DNA of 64,000 nucleotides. It comes from Phytopseudomonas punonensis. GTDB lineage: Bacteria; Pseudomonadota; Gammaproteobacteria; Pseudomonadales; Pseudomonadaceae. The position numbers and the translations under genes are program-made. Shown here piece after piece: positions 42,516-51,588 of the stretch (position 1 is its first letter; the number at the start of each line of letters is the position of its first letter). The DNA lies in NCBI RefSeq assembly GCF_900142655.1, contig NZ_FRBQ01000012.1, positions 59,430-123,429 of the forward strand. Reading direction: 5' to 3'. A model generated the notes under the pieces. The model had not been told where the DNA came from. It did not search any database and was given only the letters and a program-made list of their open reading frames with translations.

Positions 42516-43349
42516 ATGCAGCACGAAACCTCTACCCACGGCATCGACATCTCGGCCCTTGGCCGCGACAAGCAGAGCCTGAACCTGGCCAACGAAACCG
42601 TGGCCATCGAAGTGCCGGGCCTGAACCTGTTCTACGGCGACAAGCAGGCCTTGTACGACGTCAAGATGAACATCCCCAAGCAGCGTGTGACCGCCTTCAT
42701 CGGGCCAAGCGGCTGCGGCAAGTCGACCCTGCTGCGCACCTTCAACCGGATGAACGATCTGGTCGATGGTTGCCGCGTGGAAGGCGAGATCAACATCGAC
42801 GGCCGCAACATCTACCGCAAGGGTGAAGACGTGGCCGAACTGCGCCGCCGTGTCGGCATGGTGTTCCAGAAACCCAACCCATTCCCGAAGAGCATCTACG
42901 AGAATGTGGTCTACGGCCTGCGCATCCAGGGCATCAACCAGAAGCGGGTTCTCGATGAGGCCGTGGAGTCGGGCCTGAAAAGCGCCGCCCTGTGGGATGA
43001 AGTCAAAGACCGCCTGCATGATTCCGCCCTTGGCCTGTCCGGTGGTCAGCAGCAGCGTCTGGTGATCGCCCGTACCGTGGCGGTGCAGCCCGAAGTGCTG
43101 CTGCTCGATGAGCCGTGCTCGGCACTCGATCCGATCTCCACGCTGAAGGTCGAAGAGCTGATCTACGAATTGAAATCCAAGTACACCATCGTCATCGTCA
43201 CCCACAACATGCAGCAGGCTGCGCGGGTGTCCGACTACACGGCGTTCATGTACATGGGCAAACTGATCGAGTTTGGTGACACCGACGCGCTGTTCACCAA
43301 CCCGGCCAAGAAGCAGACAGAAGACTACATCACCGGCCGCTACGGCTGA
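42516..43349 (+). CDS. pstB: Phosphate import ATP-binding protein PstB
   Basis: ATPase of the Pst importer, 277 residues. Walker A is GPSGCGKST, the Q-loop is VFQKPNPFPKS, the signature LSGGQQQRL and Walker B LLLDEPCSALDPIST are standard for PstB. ATG 42516 is chosen because AAGGAG sits seven bases upstream; an adjacent in-frame TTG is not needed. A divergent hairpin repeat separates it from phoU. Confidence 0.97.
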   Translation: MQHETSTHGIDISALGRDKQSLNLANETVAIEVPGLNLFYGDKQALYDVKMNIPKQRVTAFIGPSGCGKSTLLRTFNRMNDLVDGCRVEGEINIDGRNIYRKGEDVAELRRRVGMVFQKPNPFPKSIYENVVYGLRIQGINQKRVLDEAVESGLKSAALWDEVKDRLHDSALGLSGGQQQRLVIARTVAVQPEVLLLDEPCSALDPISTLKVEELIYELKSKYTIVIVTHNMQQAARVSDYTAFMYMGKLIEFGDTDALFTNPAKKQTEDYITGRYG

Positions 43350-43449
43350 GGCCATGGCAAATACTCCCTGGCTTTGTCGGGCGCGCTTGCCGTACTACTC
43401 GTACTGTCAGCGCACGCCCTTCGCGCCAGTGATCATTTTCCAAAGGCCT
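43349..43449. repeat. Divergent relative of the intergenic hairpin repeat (copy D)
   Basis: Starts at the pstB stop. AGGCC/GGCCT outer arms, CTGGC/GCCAG middle arms and the centre GTAC-TACTC-GTAC (43392-43404) give the same layout as copy A (GTAC-TATTC-GTAC). The flanking core is different, so membership is tentative. It could attenuate read-through from pstB to phoU. Confidence 0.45.
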
Positions 43450-43526
43450 CTGTGCTGAGATAAACGTGGAAGGTGCAGCGTGCGCACCATGGCCACTCAA
43501 GCGTAGCTTTCGCGGAGCGAAACCAG

Positions 43527-44255
43527 ATGATCAACAAAGACAGCCTGACCCACCACATTTCCCAGCAGTTCAACGCCGAGCTTGAGGAAGTGCGCAGCCA
43601 CCTCCTGGCCATGGGCGGGCTGGTCGAGAAGCAGGTCAATGACGCCGTCACGTCGCTGATCGAGGCCGACTCCGGCCTGGCCCAGCAGGTGCGTGAGGTC
43701 GATGATCAGATCAACCAGATGGAACGCAACATCGACGAAGAATGTGTGCGCATCCTCGCTCGTCGTCAGCCGGCGGCATCGGACTTGCGCCTGATCATCA
43801 GCATCTCCAAATCGGTAATCGACCTGGAGCGTATCGGCGACGAAGCGACCAAGATCGCCAAGCGCGCGATTCTGCTGACCGAAGAAGGCGAGTCGCCACG
43901 TGGCTACGTCGAGGTTCGCCACATCGGCGATCAGGTACGCAAGATGGTGCAGGAGGCGCTGGACGCTTTCGCCCGTTTCGACGCCGACCTGGCGCTGTCG
44001 GTCGCTCAGTACGACAAGACCGTTGATCGTGAATACAAGACGGCCCTGCGTGAGCTGGTCACCTTCATGATGGAAGACCCGCGCTCGATTTCCCGCGTAC
44101 TCAACGTCATCTGGGCGCTGCGTTCGCTGGAGCGTATCGGCGATCATGCGCGCAACATCGCCCAACTGGTGATCTACCTCGTGCGCGGCACCGACGTGAA
44201 GCACATGGGCCTGACGCGCATGCAGGAAGAAGTGCAGGGCAGCGCCAAGGAATGA
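43527..44255 (+). CDS. phoU: Phosphate-signalling protein PhoU
   Basis: Links the Pst transporter to the PhoR kinase and represses the Pho regulon when phosphate is plentiful. The 242-residue helical protein has two PhoU repeats with metal-binding motifs (IDLERIGDEATKIAKRA, RSLERIGDHARNIAQLV). ATG 43527 gives MINKDSLTHHISQQFN; an in-frame extension of 18 codons is less likely because GGAG lies near this ATG. Confidence 0.96.
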   Translation: MINKDSLTHHISQQFNAELEEVRSHLLAMGGLVEKQVNDAVTSLIEADSGLAQQVREVDDQINQMERNIDEECVRILARRQPAASDLRLIISISKSVIDLERIGDEATKIAKRAILLTEEGESPRGYVEVRHIGDQVRKMVQEALDAFARFDADLALSVAQYDKTVDREYKTALRELVTFMMEDPRSISRVLNVIWALRSLERIGDHARNIAQLVIYLVRGTDVKHMGLTRMQEEVQGSAKE

Positions 44256-44355
44256 TGTTGCTGCGCCCTGTGCTCGCTCCCGCAGGGTTACGCTTTAGTG
44301 TTGGCAATAAGCCAGTGCCCGCGTCTATGCTAATGACCATTCGAGGGAGTGGTCG

Positions 44356-45255
44356 ATGAGCAAAGTCAATGTGCTGGTGGTGGACGACGCCACCTTTATC
44401 CGCGATCTGGTGAAGAAGGGGCTGCGTGACCATCTTCCTGGTATCCAGATCGAGGAAGCGGTCAATGGGCGCAAAGCCCAGCAGTTGCTCGGGCGCAATC
44501 CGATCGATCTGATTCTGTGTGATTGGGAAATGCCGGAAATGTCCGGCCTAGAGCTGCTGCAATGGTGCCGTGAGCAGGAATCGCTGAAAGGCGTACCGTT
44601 CATCATGGTCACCAGTCGCGGCGACAAGGAAAACGTCGTGCAGGCCATTCAGGCCGGCGTTTCCGACTTTATCGGCAAACCTTTCTCCAACGAGCAGCTG
44701 ATCACCAAGGTCAAGAAAGCCCTGCAGCGCGCCGGCAAGCTGGCGGCGCTGATGTCGGCCGCGCCGCCGAAAATGCTCAGCACCGGCGCTTTCGCCAACG
44801 ACTCCCTGGCCGCGCTGACTGGCGGCAAGACCGAAGTGGTGCGGCCTGCTGCTCCCACGCCGGCTGCAGCTTTTGCGGCCAGCCCGGCAGCGGCCCCAGC
44901 CAAGGCAGCGGCGCCGGCCGGGCGTGGGCAAGGCCAACTGCGTTTGCCTGGCGGCATGATGGCCTGCGTGGTCAAGGCGCTGAGCCTCAAAGAAGCATTG
45001 TTGGTCGTCAAGCGTGCCGAGTTGTTGCCGCAGGTGCTGGAGAGTGCGGTGCTCGACCTAGAGCAAGGCGAATCCTCGGAAGTGGCGCGACTCAACGGTT
45101 ACCTGCACAGCGTTTCCGCCTTCGAGCCGAAACCGGATAGCGAATGGCTGCAGGTGGTGTTTCGCTTCGTCGACCGCGACCCGCAGAAGATGGACTATCT
45201 GTCCCGTCTGATCGCACGCGGCACCGCCCAGAAGCACTTCTCCCCAGGCGCCTGA
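44356..45255 (+). CDS. Response regulator with receiver and C-terminal PilZ-like domain
   Basis: A 299-residue protein. The N-terminal receiver (1-120) has Asp pair VVDDATF, phospho-acceptor Asp in LILCDWEMPEMSG and Lys in IGKPFSN. An Ala/Pro-rich linker (about 150-190) leads to a C-terminal domain of about 110 residues ending FRFVDRDPQKMDYLSRLI. That domain resembles a PilZ-like fold without an obvious RxxxR signature. It follows phoU in pseudomonads as I recall; no kinase is adjacent and the role is unknown. Confidence 0.8.
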   Translation: MSKVNVLVVDDATFIRDLVKKGLRDHLPGIQIEEAVNGRKAQQLLGRNPIDLILCDWEMPEMSGLELLQWCREQESLKGVPFIMVTSRGDKENVVQAIQAGVSDFIGKPFSNEQLITKVKKALQRAGKLAALMSAAPPKMLSTGAFANDSLAALTGGKTEVVRPAAPTPAAAFAASPAAAPAKAAAPAGRGQGQLRLPGGMMACVVKALSLKEALLVVKRAELLPQVLESAVLDLEQGESSEVARLNGYLHSVSAFEPKPDSEWLQVVFRFVDRDPQKMDYLSRLIARGTAQKHFSPGA

Positions 45256-45297
45256 TCGGCGCGCAACCGAGTACGCATGCAGCTTGCTCGGCCGTCC

Positions 45298-46716
45298 CTA
45301 GGCCACCGCTGTAAGGTGGCGCTGCCAGGACTCTGGAATCTGCTGCAGCTTCGGGTAATTGAGCGCATCGAGCTGCTGAGCCTGAAGCAGGAACGGTGTA
45401 TGCCGTAGGTGCTCAGGCAGGTTGCGCAGCTCCGGAATCCATAGGCTGACGTATTCGCCTTTGGGGTCGTACTGGCGCGCCTGCTTGAGCGCATTGAAGG
45501 TACGCTTGAGCCGCGGGTCACTGCCGACACCGGCCAGATAAGCCCAGTTACCCCAGTTGCTTGCCGGGTCGTAGTCGATCAGATGCTCCTCAAACCAGGC
45601 AGCGCCGTGGCGCCAGTCCTGCTCCAGATCGCTGACTAGATAACTGGCAACCACTTGGCGGCCACGGTTGGACATGTAGCCAGTGGCAACCAGCTCACGC
45701 ATGTTGGCATCCACCAATGGCATACCGGTGCGGCCCTGTGTCCACTGCTCGAAGCGCTCGTCGATCTGCTGTGGTGCGCGCTCGGTGGCTTTCAGGCCGC
45801 CGGCTTCGAATAGTGCCTGGCCGTGACGCTGCAGCGTGCAGCGGAAGAATTCGCGCCACAGCAGTTCCAGCCAAAGCCAGTAGGTCGACTCGTTGGCCCC
45901 GTACAGCGATTCGTGGCGGCGCAGCTCGGCCGCGGTACGCCGTGGCGACAGCGAACCGTTAGCCAGCCACGGCGAGAATTTCGACGAGTACTCGCTACCG
46001 ATCATGCCGTTGCGGGTTTCCTTGTAGGTGCGCACGTTCTGACTGTCCCACAGGTAGTCGCGCAGGCGCGCCAGCGCTGCTGTTTCCCCGCCGGAGAAGG
46101 GGAAGGCGCTGGGCACCACGCTCAGGGCATCGCCCAGGCCCAGCTGTGATTGGGTCGGCAGCCCGAACGCGTGGGTATCCAGGGCGTCAGGCAGGGGCGG
46201 CAATTGCTCGGGCGCCGGCTGGGGCTGGAATACGTACTGGCGGGCATCGATTAGCGCGCGGAACTGGCTGTACACCTGCGGCAGCTCGTCGAGTGTGCAG
46301 GGCAGCTCGGCTTCACTAAACAGCGCGTTGCCCTGAGCGAGGCGCAGTGGCACCGCGCCAGGGCTTTCCCGGACACGGGAGAGCACGGCACGTTCCTGCG
46401 GGGCGATTTCGTCAAGCGTCAGCACCTGGCGCATATCGTACTGGCCGACCAGTTGGGCTATCACTTCTTCCGGCTTGCCGGTGACCACCAGCAGCTTGGA
46501 GCCGCGCTGGCGCAGCGCGCTGTCGAGGGCGGTCAGGCTTTCCAGAAGAAAGCGCGCGCGATGCACGCCGATTCGGCGGCTGCCGAACTCGTCGAACTGC
46601 AGCAGCGCGGGATCGAGCACATAGAGTGGCAGCAGACAGTTGGCACTGAGGGCGGCCTGCAGGGCAGGATGATCGTCGAGGCGTAAATCCTGTTTGAACC
46701 AGAGCAGCGCACGCAT
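45298..46716 (-). CDS. Cryptochrome/photolyase of the DASH type
   Basis: FAD-binding photolyase-family protein of about 472 residues. The N-terminal alpha/beta domain is MRALLWFKQDLRLDDHPALQ. The FAD-binding region has GGETAALARLRDYLWDSQNVRTYKETRNGM and GSEYSSKFSPWLANGSLSPR, patterns characteristic of DASH proteins. WREFFRC and the YDPASNWGNWAYLAGVGSDPR end are also typical. DASH members repair single-stranded DNA dimers and may act as light receptors. ATG 46716 has AGGGA eight bases upstream; the open frame continues further but without a better start. Confidence 0.9.
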   Translation of the reverse strand: MRALLWFKQDLRLDDHPALQAALSANCLLPLYVLDPALLQFDEFGSRRIGVHRARFLLESLTALDSALRQRGSKLLVVTGKPEEVIAQLVGQYDMRQVLTLDEIAPQERAVLSRVRESPGAVPLRLAQGNALFSEAELPCTLDELPQVYSQFRALIDARQYVFQPQPAPEQLPPLPDALDTHAFGLPTQSQLGLGDALSVVPSAFPFSGGETAALARLRDYLWDSQNVRTYKETRNGMIGSEYSSKFSPWLANGSLSPRRTAAELRRHESLYGANESTYWLWLELLWREFFRCTLQRHGQALFEAGGLKATERAPQQIDERFEQWTQGRTGMPLVDANMRELVATGYMSNRGRQVVASYLVSDLEQDWRHGAAWFEEHLIDYDPASNWGNWAYLAGVGSDPRLKRTFNALKQARQYDPKGEYVSLWIPELRNLPEHLRHTPFLLQAQQLDALNYPKLQQIPESWQRHLTAVA

Positions 46717-46886
46717 GGGATGTTCCCTCATAGTCGACCCAATATTGATCGTGTAGAGGTACGACAAGTTCAGCGCCGTCGGGCGGCGACCGATGGTTAG
46801 CAAACGCCGGATGGCGGCGCATTGCTGACTGACTCGGGAGGCTGCAGCCACTAGACTACGCGGCTGTTTTTCAGGAGCCCCACCCA

Positions 46887-47480
46887 ATGGATATCTTCAG
46901 CATCGCCGTATTGCTGTTTCTGGTCACCGACCCGTTCGGCAACATCGCTATCTTTATCGCCGCCTTGAAGAATGTCGCCCCCGAGCGGCGGTTGTGGGTG
47001 GCTGCGCGTGAACTGCTGTTCGCGCTGGCGCTCTTGCTGCTGTTCCTAACCTTTGGTGACAAAGTGCTCAGCGCGCTGGGCCTGTCGCGGGAGGCAACGG
47101 CGATTGCCGGCGGTATCATCCTGTTCGTCATCGCCATGCGCTTGATCTTCCCGAGCCCGCAGGGCGTATTGGGCGATGTGCCGGACGGCGAGCCGATGCT
47201 GGTGCCGTTGGCGACACCAGCGGTTGCCGGGCCCTCGGCGCTTGCGGTACTGATGACCCTGCGCAATACCCATGAAGGGGCGCTTTGGGAGCTGTACCTG
47301 GCGCTGATCATGGCCTGGGCGGCAACCGCATTCATTCTGCTGCAGGCTTCGTTTTTGCAGCGGTTCCTCGGTCCTCGCGGGCTGACCGCAGTAGAGCGGC
47401 TGATGGGCATGTTGTTGATCATGCTCAGCGTCGACATGCTGCTGGACAACATTCAGAGCGTATTGCACATCCAGCCATGA
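46887..47480 (+). CDS. MarC/YhgN-family inner-membrane protein
   Basis: A 197-residue protein with six hydrophobic helices. Family motifs VTDPFGNIAIFIAAL and VPLATPAVAGPSALAVLMTL are present. MarC proteins were once linked to multiple antibiotic resistance, but their function is unknown. Its TGA overlaps the ATG of the amidase gene (ATGA), so they are translationally coupled. Confidence 0.9.
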   Translation: MDIFSIAVLLFLVTDPFGNIAIFIAALKNVAPERRLWVAARELLFALALLLLFLTFGDKVLSALGLSREATAIAGGIILFVIAMRLIFPSPQGVLGDVPDGEPMLVPLATPAVAGPSALAVLMTLRNTHEGALWELYLALIMAWAATAFILLQASFLQRFLGPRGLTAVERLMGMLLIMLSVDMLLDNIQSVLHIQP

Positions 47481-48259
47481 AATTTCTCAGCCTTGCCTTG
47501 TTCGCCTTCCTGCTCGCCGGCTGTAGCAGCGGGCCGCGTATCGATCACAGCTACACCGCCAGCGGGCAGAACAGCCGCGTGCAGTACATCGTGCTGCACT
47601 ACACCTCGACCGATCTGCCGCATTCGCTCGAGTTGCTGACGAAGGAAGAGGTCAGTGCCCACTACCTGATCAATGCCGTGCCGCCGACCATCTACCAGTT
47701 GGTCGACGAGAATCGCCGCGCCTGGCACGCTGGCGTCAGCGACTGGCAGGGGCGCACCTGGCTCAACGGCACGACCATCGGCATCGAGATGGTCAACCAA
47801 GGCTATTTCGATACGCCCAACGGCCGTTACTGGCAGCCTTATGCCCAGCCGCAGATCGATGCGCTGATCGTGCTGCTCAAGGACATCATGCAGCGCCACC
47901 ACCTGCCGCCGGGCAGCATCATTGGCCACAGCGATATCGCGCCACAGCGCAAGGTCGATCCGGGTCCGATGTTCCCGTGGAAGCAATTGGCCGATGCCGG
48001 GCTGATGCCGTGGCCGAACGCCGAGGTAGTCGCCCGCCAGCAAGCCATCTTCGCTGTCAGCCTGCCGAGCGTAGCCTGGTTCCAGCAGCAGCTGGCGCAG
48101 CAGGGCTATACGGTGCCGAGCAGCGGCGTGCTCGATGAAGAAACCCGTAACGTGATTCGCGCCTTTCAGATGAAATACCGGCAAGCGCTCTACGATGGCC
48201 AGCCGGACGCGGAAACCGCCGCTCTGCTGCTGGAGGTCAACCGCCTCAGCAAAAGCTGA
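47477..48259 (+). CDS. ampDh2: Lipoprotein N-acetylmuramoyl-L-alanine amidase, AmpDh2/AmiD type
   Basis: Zinc amidase that cuts stem peptides from muropeptides in the periplasm/outer membrane. The 260-residue protein begins with a lipoprotein signal (FLLAGC lipobox, Cys near 17). The Amidase_2 domain has zinc ligands in IVLHYTSTDL and GHSDIAPQRKVDPGP and the catalytic Glu in GIEMVNQG. A peptidoglycan-binding tail follows (FQQQLAQQGYTVPSSGVLDEETRNVIRAFQ). It lies next to kinB, as in P. aeruginosa. Confidence 0.93.
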   Translation: MKFLSLALFAFLLAGCSSGPRIDHSYTASGQNSRVQYIVLHYTSTDLPHSLELLTKEEVSAHYLINAVPPTIYQLVDENRRAWHAGVSDWQGRTWLNGTTIGIEMVNQGYFDTPNGRYWQPYAQPQIDALIVLLKDIMQRHHLPPGSIIGHSDIAPQRKVDPGPMFPWKQLADAGLMPWPNAEVVARQQAIFAVSLPSVAWFQQQLAQQGYTVPSSGVLDEETRNVIRAFQMKYRQALYDGQPDAETAALLLEVNRLSKS

Positions 48260-48277
48260 GGCTCAGCCAGCGGGACG

Positions 48278-50062
48278 TTACAGGGGCAGTGCGAAGTGAA
48301 AGCGCGCGCCCTGGCCCGGTTGGGACTCGGCGCCGATTCGCCCGCCATGCAACTGGACGATTTCCTTGCATAGCGCCAGACCCAGGCCGGCGCCGCCTTT
48401 CTTGTGGCCAATCTGCACGAAGGGCTCGAACAGTCTGGCCTGCTGGCCGTAGGCGATGCCTTCGCCATCATCCTCTACACTGATCAGCAGGCGCTCGTCC
48501 TGGCGGCTGGCGCACAGGCGCAAGGTGCCGCCTTCGGGGCTGTGGCGCAGGGCGTTGTCTATCAGGTGGTCGAGCACCCGCTCGATCTGCGCGCGATCCA
48601 GATGGGTGCGTGGCAGCGCATTGGCCATTTCCAGTTCCAGCTTGATCTGTCGCGCCTGAGCTTTGCCGAGGTGACGGCTGACGGCGTTCTCGAGCAGTTC
48701 GGGCACGTCGCAAGGCGCCAGTTCGAGCTTCTGCACACCGCTCTGGTAGCGCGAAAAGTTGAGCAGATCCTCGATCAGGTGCACCAGCCGCTCCATTTCC
48801 TCATCGACGATATGCACCAGGTCGGCTTCGCGGGAATCTTCGGCGAACTTGCTGCGTTCACGGAGCAAACCGAAGGCCATGTGCATGCCGGTCACCGGCG
48901 TACGCAGCTCGTGGGAGGCGCGCAGCACGAACTCGTTACGCGCACGCTCAAAGGCGCGCTGCTCGGTCACGTCATGCAGCACCATCACCGCGCCAAGGAT
49001 ATGCCCCTCGCTGTGGCTGACTGGCGTCAGGCTGTAGTTGAGCAGGCGCGTTTCGCCGTTGGCCTCGACCTGCAGGTCTGCTAGACGCTGCTCCAGGTTG
49101 TGCCCCAGCAGCACATGCTGCAGTTGCTCGTCGAGCTCGGGGCGGCCGAGGGCCTTGCTGGGGCTCTGCCCGAGCGGCTGGTCATCCCAACCCAGTTGGC
49201 GCTGCGCCACCGGGTTGAAGTGCTCCAGCAAACCATCGCGGCCGAAAATCAGCAGGCCGTCATCAATGCTGTCGAGCACCGCCTGCAGGCGGCGTTGCTC
49301 GGACATCAACGCTTCGACGTTGCTGCTCTTGAGCTGGCGCAGACTGTCGGCCATCAAGCCGAAGCGCCGGCTTAGTGCAGACAACTCAGCAACTGGCGTG
49401 ATCGGCAGGGTGACCTGAAAGTCGCCGCGACCAATTTGATCAGCTGCGCGGGCCAGCGCGTCGATAGGCTGGCCGACCCGGCGGGCGATGGTGTGCGCGG
49501 TGATAAAGCCGATCACCAGCACCGCCAGTCCGACCAGCCCAAGCAGGCCGGCAATCAGCCAGGCGCGTTCGCGAGACTGCGCTTCGGCTTCCTTGACTGC
49601 CGATACGTAGCGAACCTGCAGGCTATTGAGGCGATCACGCACGGTTTCGACGGTCTTGGCGAAATCATCGTTGACCAGCAAATCGCGGCGCACGGTCGCG
49701 GGATCTGCGAGCAGGACGCTGAACTTCTGGTAGGCAGACTGTATTTCGAGCAGCGCTTGGCGATCGGCCTCCGTCGCGCTGTTTTGCAGGCTGTCGGCAA
49801 GCCAGGTCTGGATGCGCTTGTCGGAGTCCTGGAGTGCTTGCACGGTCTGGCCGTTGAAGTCTTCGCTGAGCATCATGAACAGCTGCTTGCCCACTTCTTG
49901 GCGCAAATCCATGCTGGCGCTGATGACTTCCAGGTTGTGCGCCAGCGAGCGGTTCTGCGACTGGGTCAGCTGCAGCACGCTGAAAATACCCAGGCTCAGG
50001 CCCAGCAAAGCAACGGTAAGCAGCGCACTGGTACTGAGAAACAGCTTGCTGCGCAGCTTCAT
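48278..50062 (-). CDS. kinB: Sensor histidine kinase KinB
   Basis: Inner-membrane kinase partner of AlgB. In 594 residues: TM1 (9-33), a helical periplasmic domain (34-167), TM2 (168-190) and HAMP (about 190-245). A PAS domain (about 258-370) follows, then HisKA with His384 (RASHELRTP), and HATPase with N box HLIDNALRHSP and G boxes DDGEGI and GLGLAL. It closely matches P. aeruginosa KinB (about 595 residues, His385, from memory). The ATG overlaps the algB stop by 4 bp. In P. aeruginosa the pair controls alginate, virulence and envelope functions. Confidence 0.94.
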   Translation of the reverse strand: MKLRSKLFLSTSALLTVALLGLSLGIFSVLQLTQSQNRSLAHNLEVISASMDLRQEVGKQLFMMLSEDFNGQTVQALQDSDKRIQTWLADSLQNSATEADRQALLEIQSAYQKFSVLLADPATVRRDLLVNDDFAKTVETVRDRLNSLQVRYVSAVKEAEAQSRERAWLIAGLLGLVGLAVLVIGFITAHTIARRVGQPIDALARAADQIGRGDFQVTLPITPVAELSALSRRFGLMADSLRQLKSSNVEALMSEQRRLQAVLDSIDDGLLIFGRDGLLEHFNPVAQRQLGWDDQPLGQSPSKALGRPELDEQLQHVLLGHNLEQRLADLQVEANGETRLLNYSLTPVSHSEGHILGAVMVLHDVTEQRAFERARNEFVLRASHELRTPVTGMHMAFGLLRERSKFAEDSREADLVHIVDEEMERLVHLIEDLLNFSRYQSGVQKLELAPCDVPELLENAVSRHLGKAQARQIKLELEMANALPRTHLDRAQIERVLDHLIDNALRHSPEGGTLRLCASRQDERLLISVEDDGEGIAYGQQARLFEPFVQIGHKKGGAGLGLALCKEIVQLHGGRIGAESQPGQGARFHFALPL

Positions 50063-51402
50063 AGGCCGAGCTGCTTACGTTTGCGATACAGGGTCGAGGC
50101 GTCGATGCCGAGCGTCTTGGCGGCCTGGTCGAGGGTGTCGCTGTTGGCCAGCACTGCCGAGATGTGGGCCTTTTCCAGTTCTTCGAGACTCAGGTCGGCG
50201 CCCACACGAGGCGCGCTGTTGGTCGCCGGTGCGCTCATGCCCAGGTGCGCGACGTCTACCCATTCGCCCGGGCAGATGATGCTGGCGCGCTCGATGACGT
50301 TACGCAGCTCGCGGATATTGCCGGGCCACTGGTAGGCCAGGAGCGCCTTGATCGCGTCGTCGCTGAAGCCCCGGGCCGGGCGGGCGTAATCCTTGACGAA
50401 GCGCGCCAGGAAGCGATCCGCCAGGGTCAGGATGTCATCGGCCCGTTCGCGCAGTGGCGGCAGGGTCAGGGTGATGACGTTGAGGCGATAGAGCAGGTCT
50501 TCTCGGAAGTGGCCTTCGCGGACCATCTCGTTGAGGTCACGGTTGGTCGCCGCGAGGATGCGTACGTCGGCGTGGCGGGTCACCGGGTCGCCGACGCGCT
50601 CGTATTCCTTGTCCTGAATGAAGCGCAGCAACTTAGGCTGCAGGGTCAGCGGGAAGTCGCCAATCTCGTCGAGGAACAGGGTGCCGCCGTCCGCCTGATT
50701 GACCCGGCCCAAGGTGCTCTCGCTGGCGCCGGTGAAGGCACCGCGGCTGTGGCCGAACAACTCGCTTTCCATCAGCTCGGCAGTCAGCGACGGGCAGTTG
50801 ATGGTCACGCAGGATTTCTTGGCACGTCGGCTCCAGCCGTGAATCGCGCGGGCCAGCTCGCCTTTACCTGTGCCCGATTCGCCGAGAATCAGGATATTGG
50901 CATCGGTTGTAGCGACCTGCCGGGCCGTCTCAAGAATCACCATCATTGCCGGGCTGTGCGAGTCGATGCCGTCGCTCGGCTTGCGCACTTCGCCTTCCAA
51001 CGCTTCCAGGCGCGCGGACAGTTGGCGTACTTCCAGCTGCTTGGCTGCGGCCAGGCGCAGTTGATCCGGGCTGCACGGCTTGACCAGGTAATCGGCGGCG
51101 CCGGCCTGCATAGCGTCCACCGCGCTGTCGATGGCTGAGTGCGCGGTGACGATCACCACACGCATCCAGGGCGCGAGCACGCGCATCTGCGCGAGCACAT
51201 CGAGGCCGTTTTCATCCCCCAGGCGCAGGTCGAGAAAGCACATGTCGAACACTTGCCGTTGCAGCAGCGACTCGGTTTGCGCGGCGCTGTTGGCAGTGGT
51301 GACTTGATAGCCCTCGTCCTCCAGGCAATAGCGGAAGGTACGCAGGATAGCCGCTTCGTCGTCGACCAATAGGATGCGCCCGCTCTGACCTGTTGCTTCC
51401 AT
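50059..51402 (-). CDS. algB: NtrC-family response regulator AlgB
   Basis: Bacterial enhancer-binding protein of 447 residues. The receiver has phospho-acceptor Asp58 (FLDLRLG) and Lys108. The AAA+ domain has Walker A GESGTGKGE (174-182), sigma-54 contact loop GAFTGA (221-226) and Walker B LFLDEIGD. The C-terminal Fis-type helix-turn-helix is TLDQAAKTLGIDASTLYRKRKQ. The intact GAFTGA loop means it should be able to activate sigma-54 promoters. Two such promoters lie in the next 2 kb on the other strand. Confidence 0.96.
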   Translation of the reverse strand: MEATGQSGRILLVDDEAAILRTFRYCLEDEGYQVTTANSAAQTESLLQRQVFDMCFLDLRLGDENGLDVLAQMRVLAPWMRVVIVTAHSAIDSAVDAMQAGAADYLVKPCSPDQLRLAAAKQLEVRQLSARLEALEGEVRKPSDGIDSHSPAMMVILETARQVATTDANILILGESGTGKGELARAIHGWSRRAKKSCVTINCPSLTAELMESELFGHSRGAFTGASESTLGRVNQADGGTLFLDEIGDFPLTLQPKLLRFIQDKEYERVGDPVTRHADVRILAATNRDLNEMVREGHFREDLLYRLNVITLTLPPLRERADDILTLADRFLARFVKDYARPARGFSDDAIKALLAYQWPGNIRELRNVIERASIICPGEWVDVAHLGMSAPATNSAPRVGADLSLEELEKAHISAVLANSDTLDQAAKTLGIDASTLYRKRKQLGL

Positions 51403-51446
51403 TTACGTGCTCCATGGGGTGAATGGCAGAGATTATCTGGAAATTT

Positions 51447-51493
51447 TCGTGCAACTTGCACGGCTAGTATGGCGCGATCTTGCATCGTGCAAG
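51447..51493 (+). promoter_or_regulatory. Paired palindromes, candidate AlgB enhancer sites (set 1)
   Basis: CGTGCAA-C-TTGCACG (51448-51462) and CTTGCA-TCG-TGCAAG (51479-51493) are two perfect 15-bp palindromes with centres 31 bp apart, about three helical turns. Both contain TCGTGCA. They lie 75-115 bp upstream of the sigma-54 -24 element at 51561 and just upstream of algB on the other strand. The same 7-mer recurs in pair at 53000 and 53031 before the second sigma-54 promoter. Confidence 0.6.
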
Positions 51494-51560
51494 CGGCCAT
51501 TAGCCAGGTATTGGATTTAACAGACTGATTTTAGTTGGTTTTTATTTTTATAGGTGGCTG

Positions 51561-51576
51561 GCATATCACTTGCGAC
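51561..51576 (+). promoter_or_regulatory. Sigma-54 promoter for the BON-domain gene
   Basis: TGGCAT-ATCAC-TTGCG: the invariant GG (51562-51563) and GC (51574-51575) are exactly 10 bases apart, matching the -24/-12 consensus TGGCAC-N5-TTGCA with two differences outside the key doublets. An AT-rich tract (about 51515-51555) separates it from the paired palindromes, as is usual for IHF-bent enhancer promoters. Predicted start of transcription is near 51587. Confidence 0.8.
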
Positions 51577-51588
51577 TGTCTCCGATCC

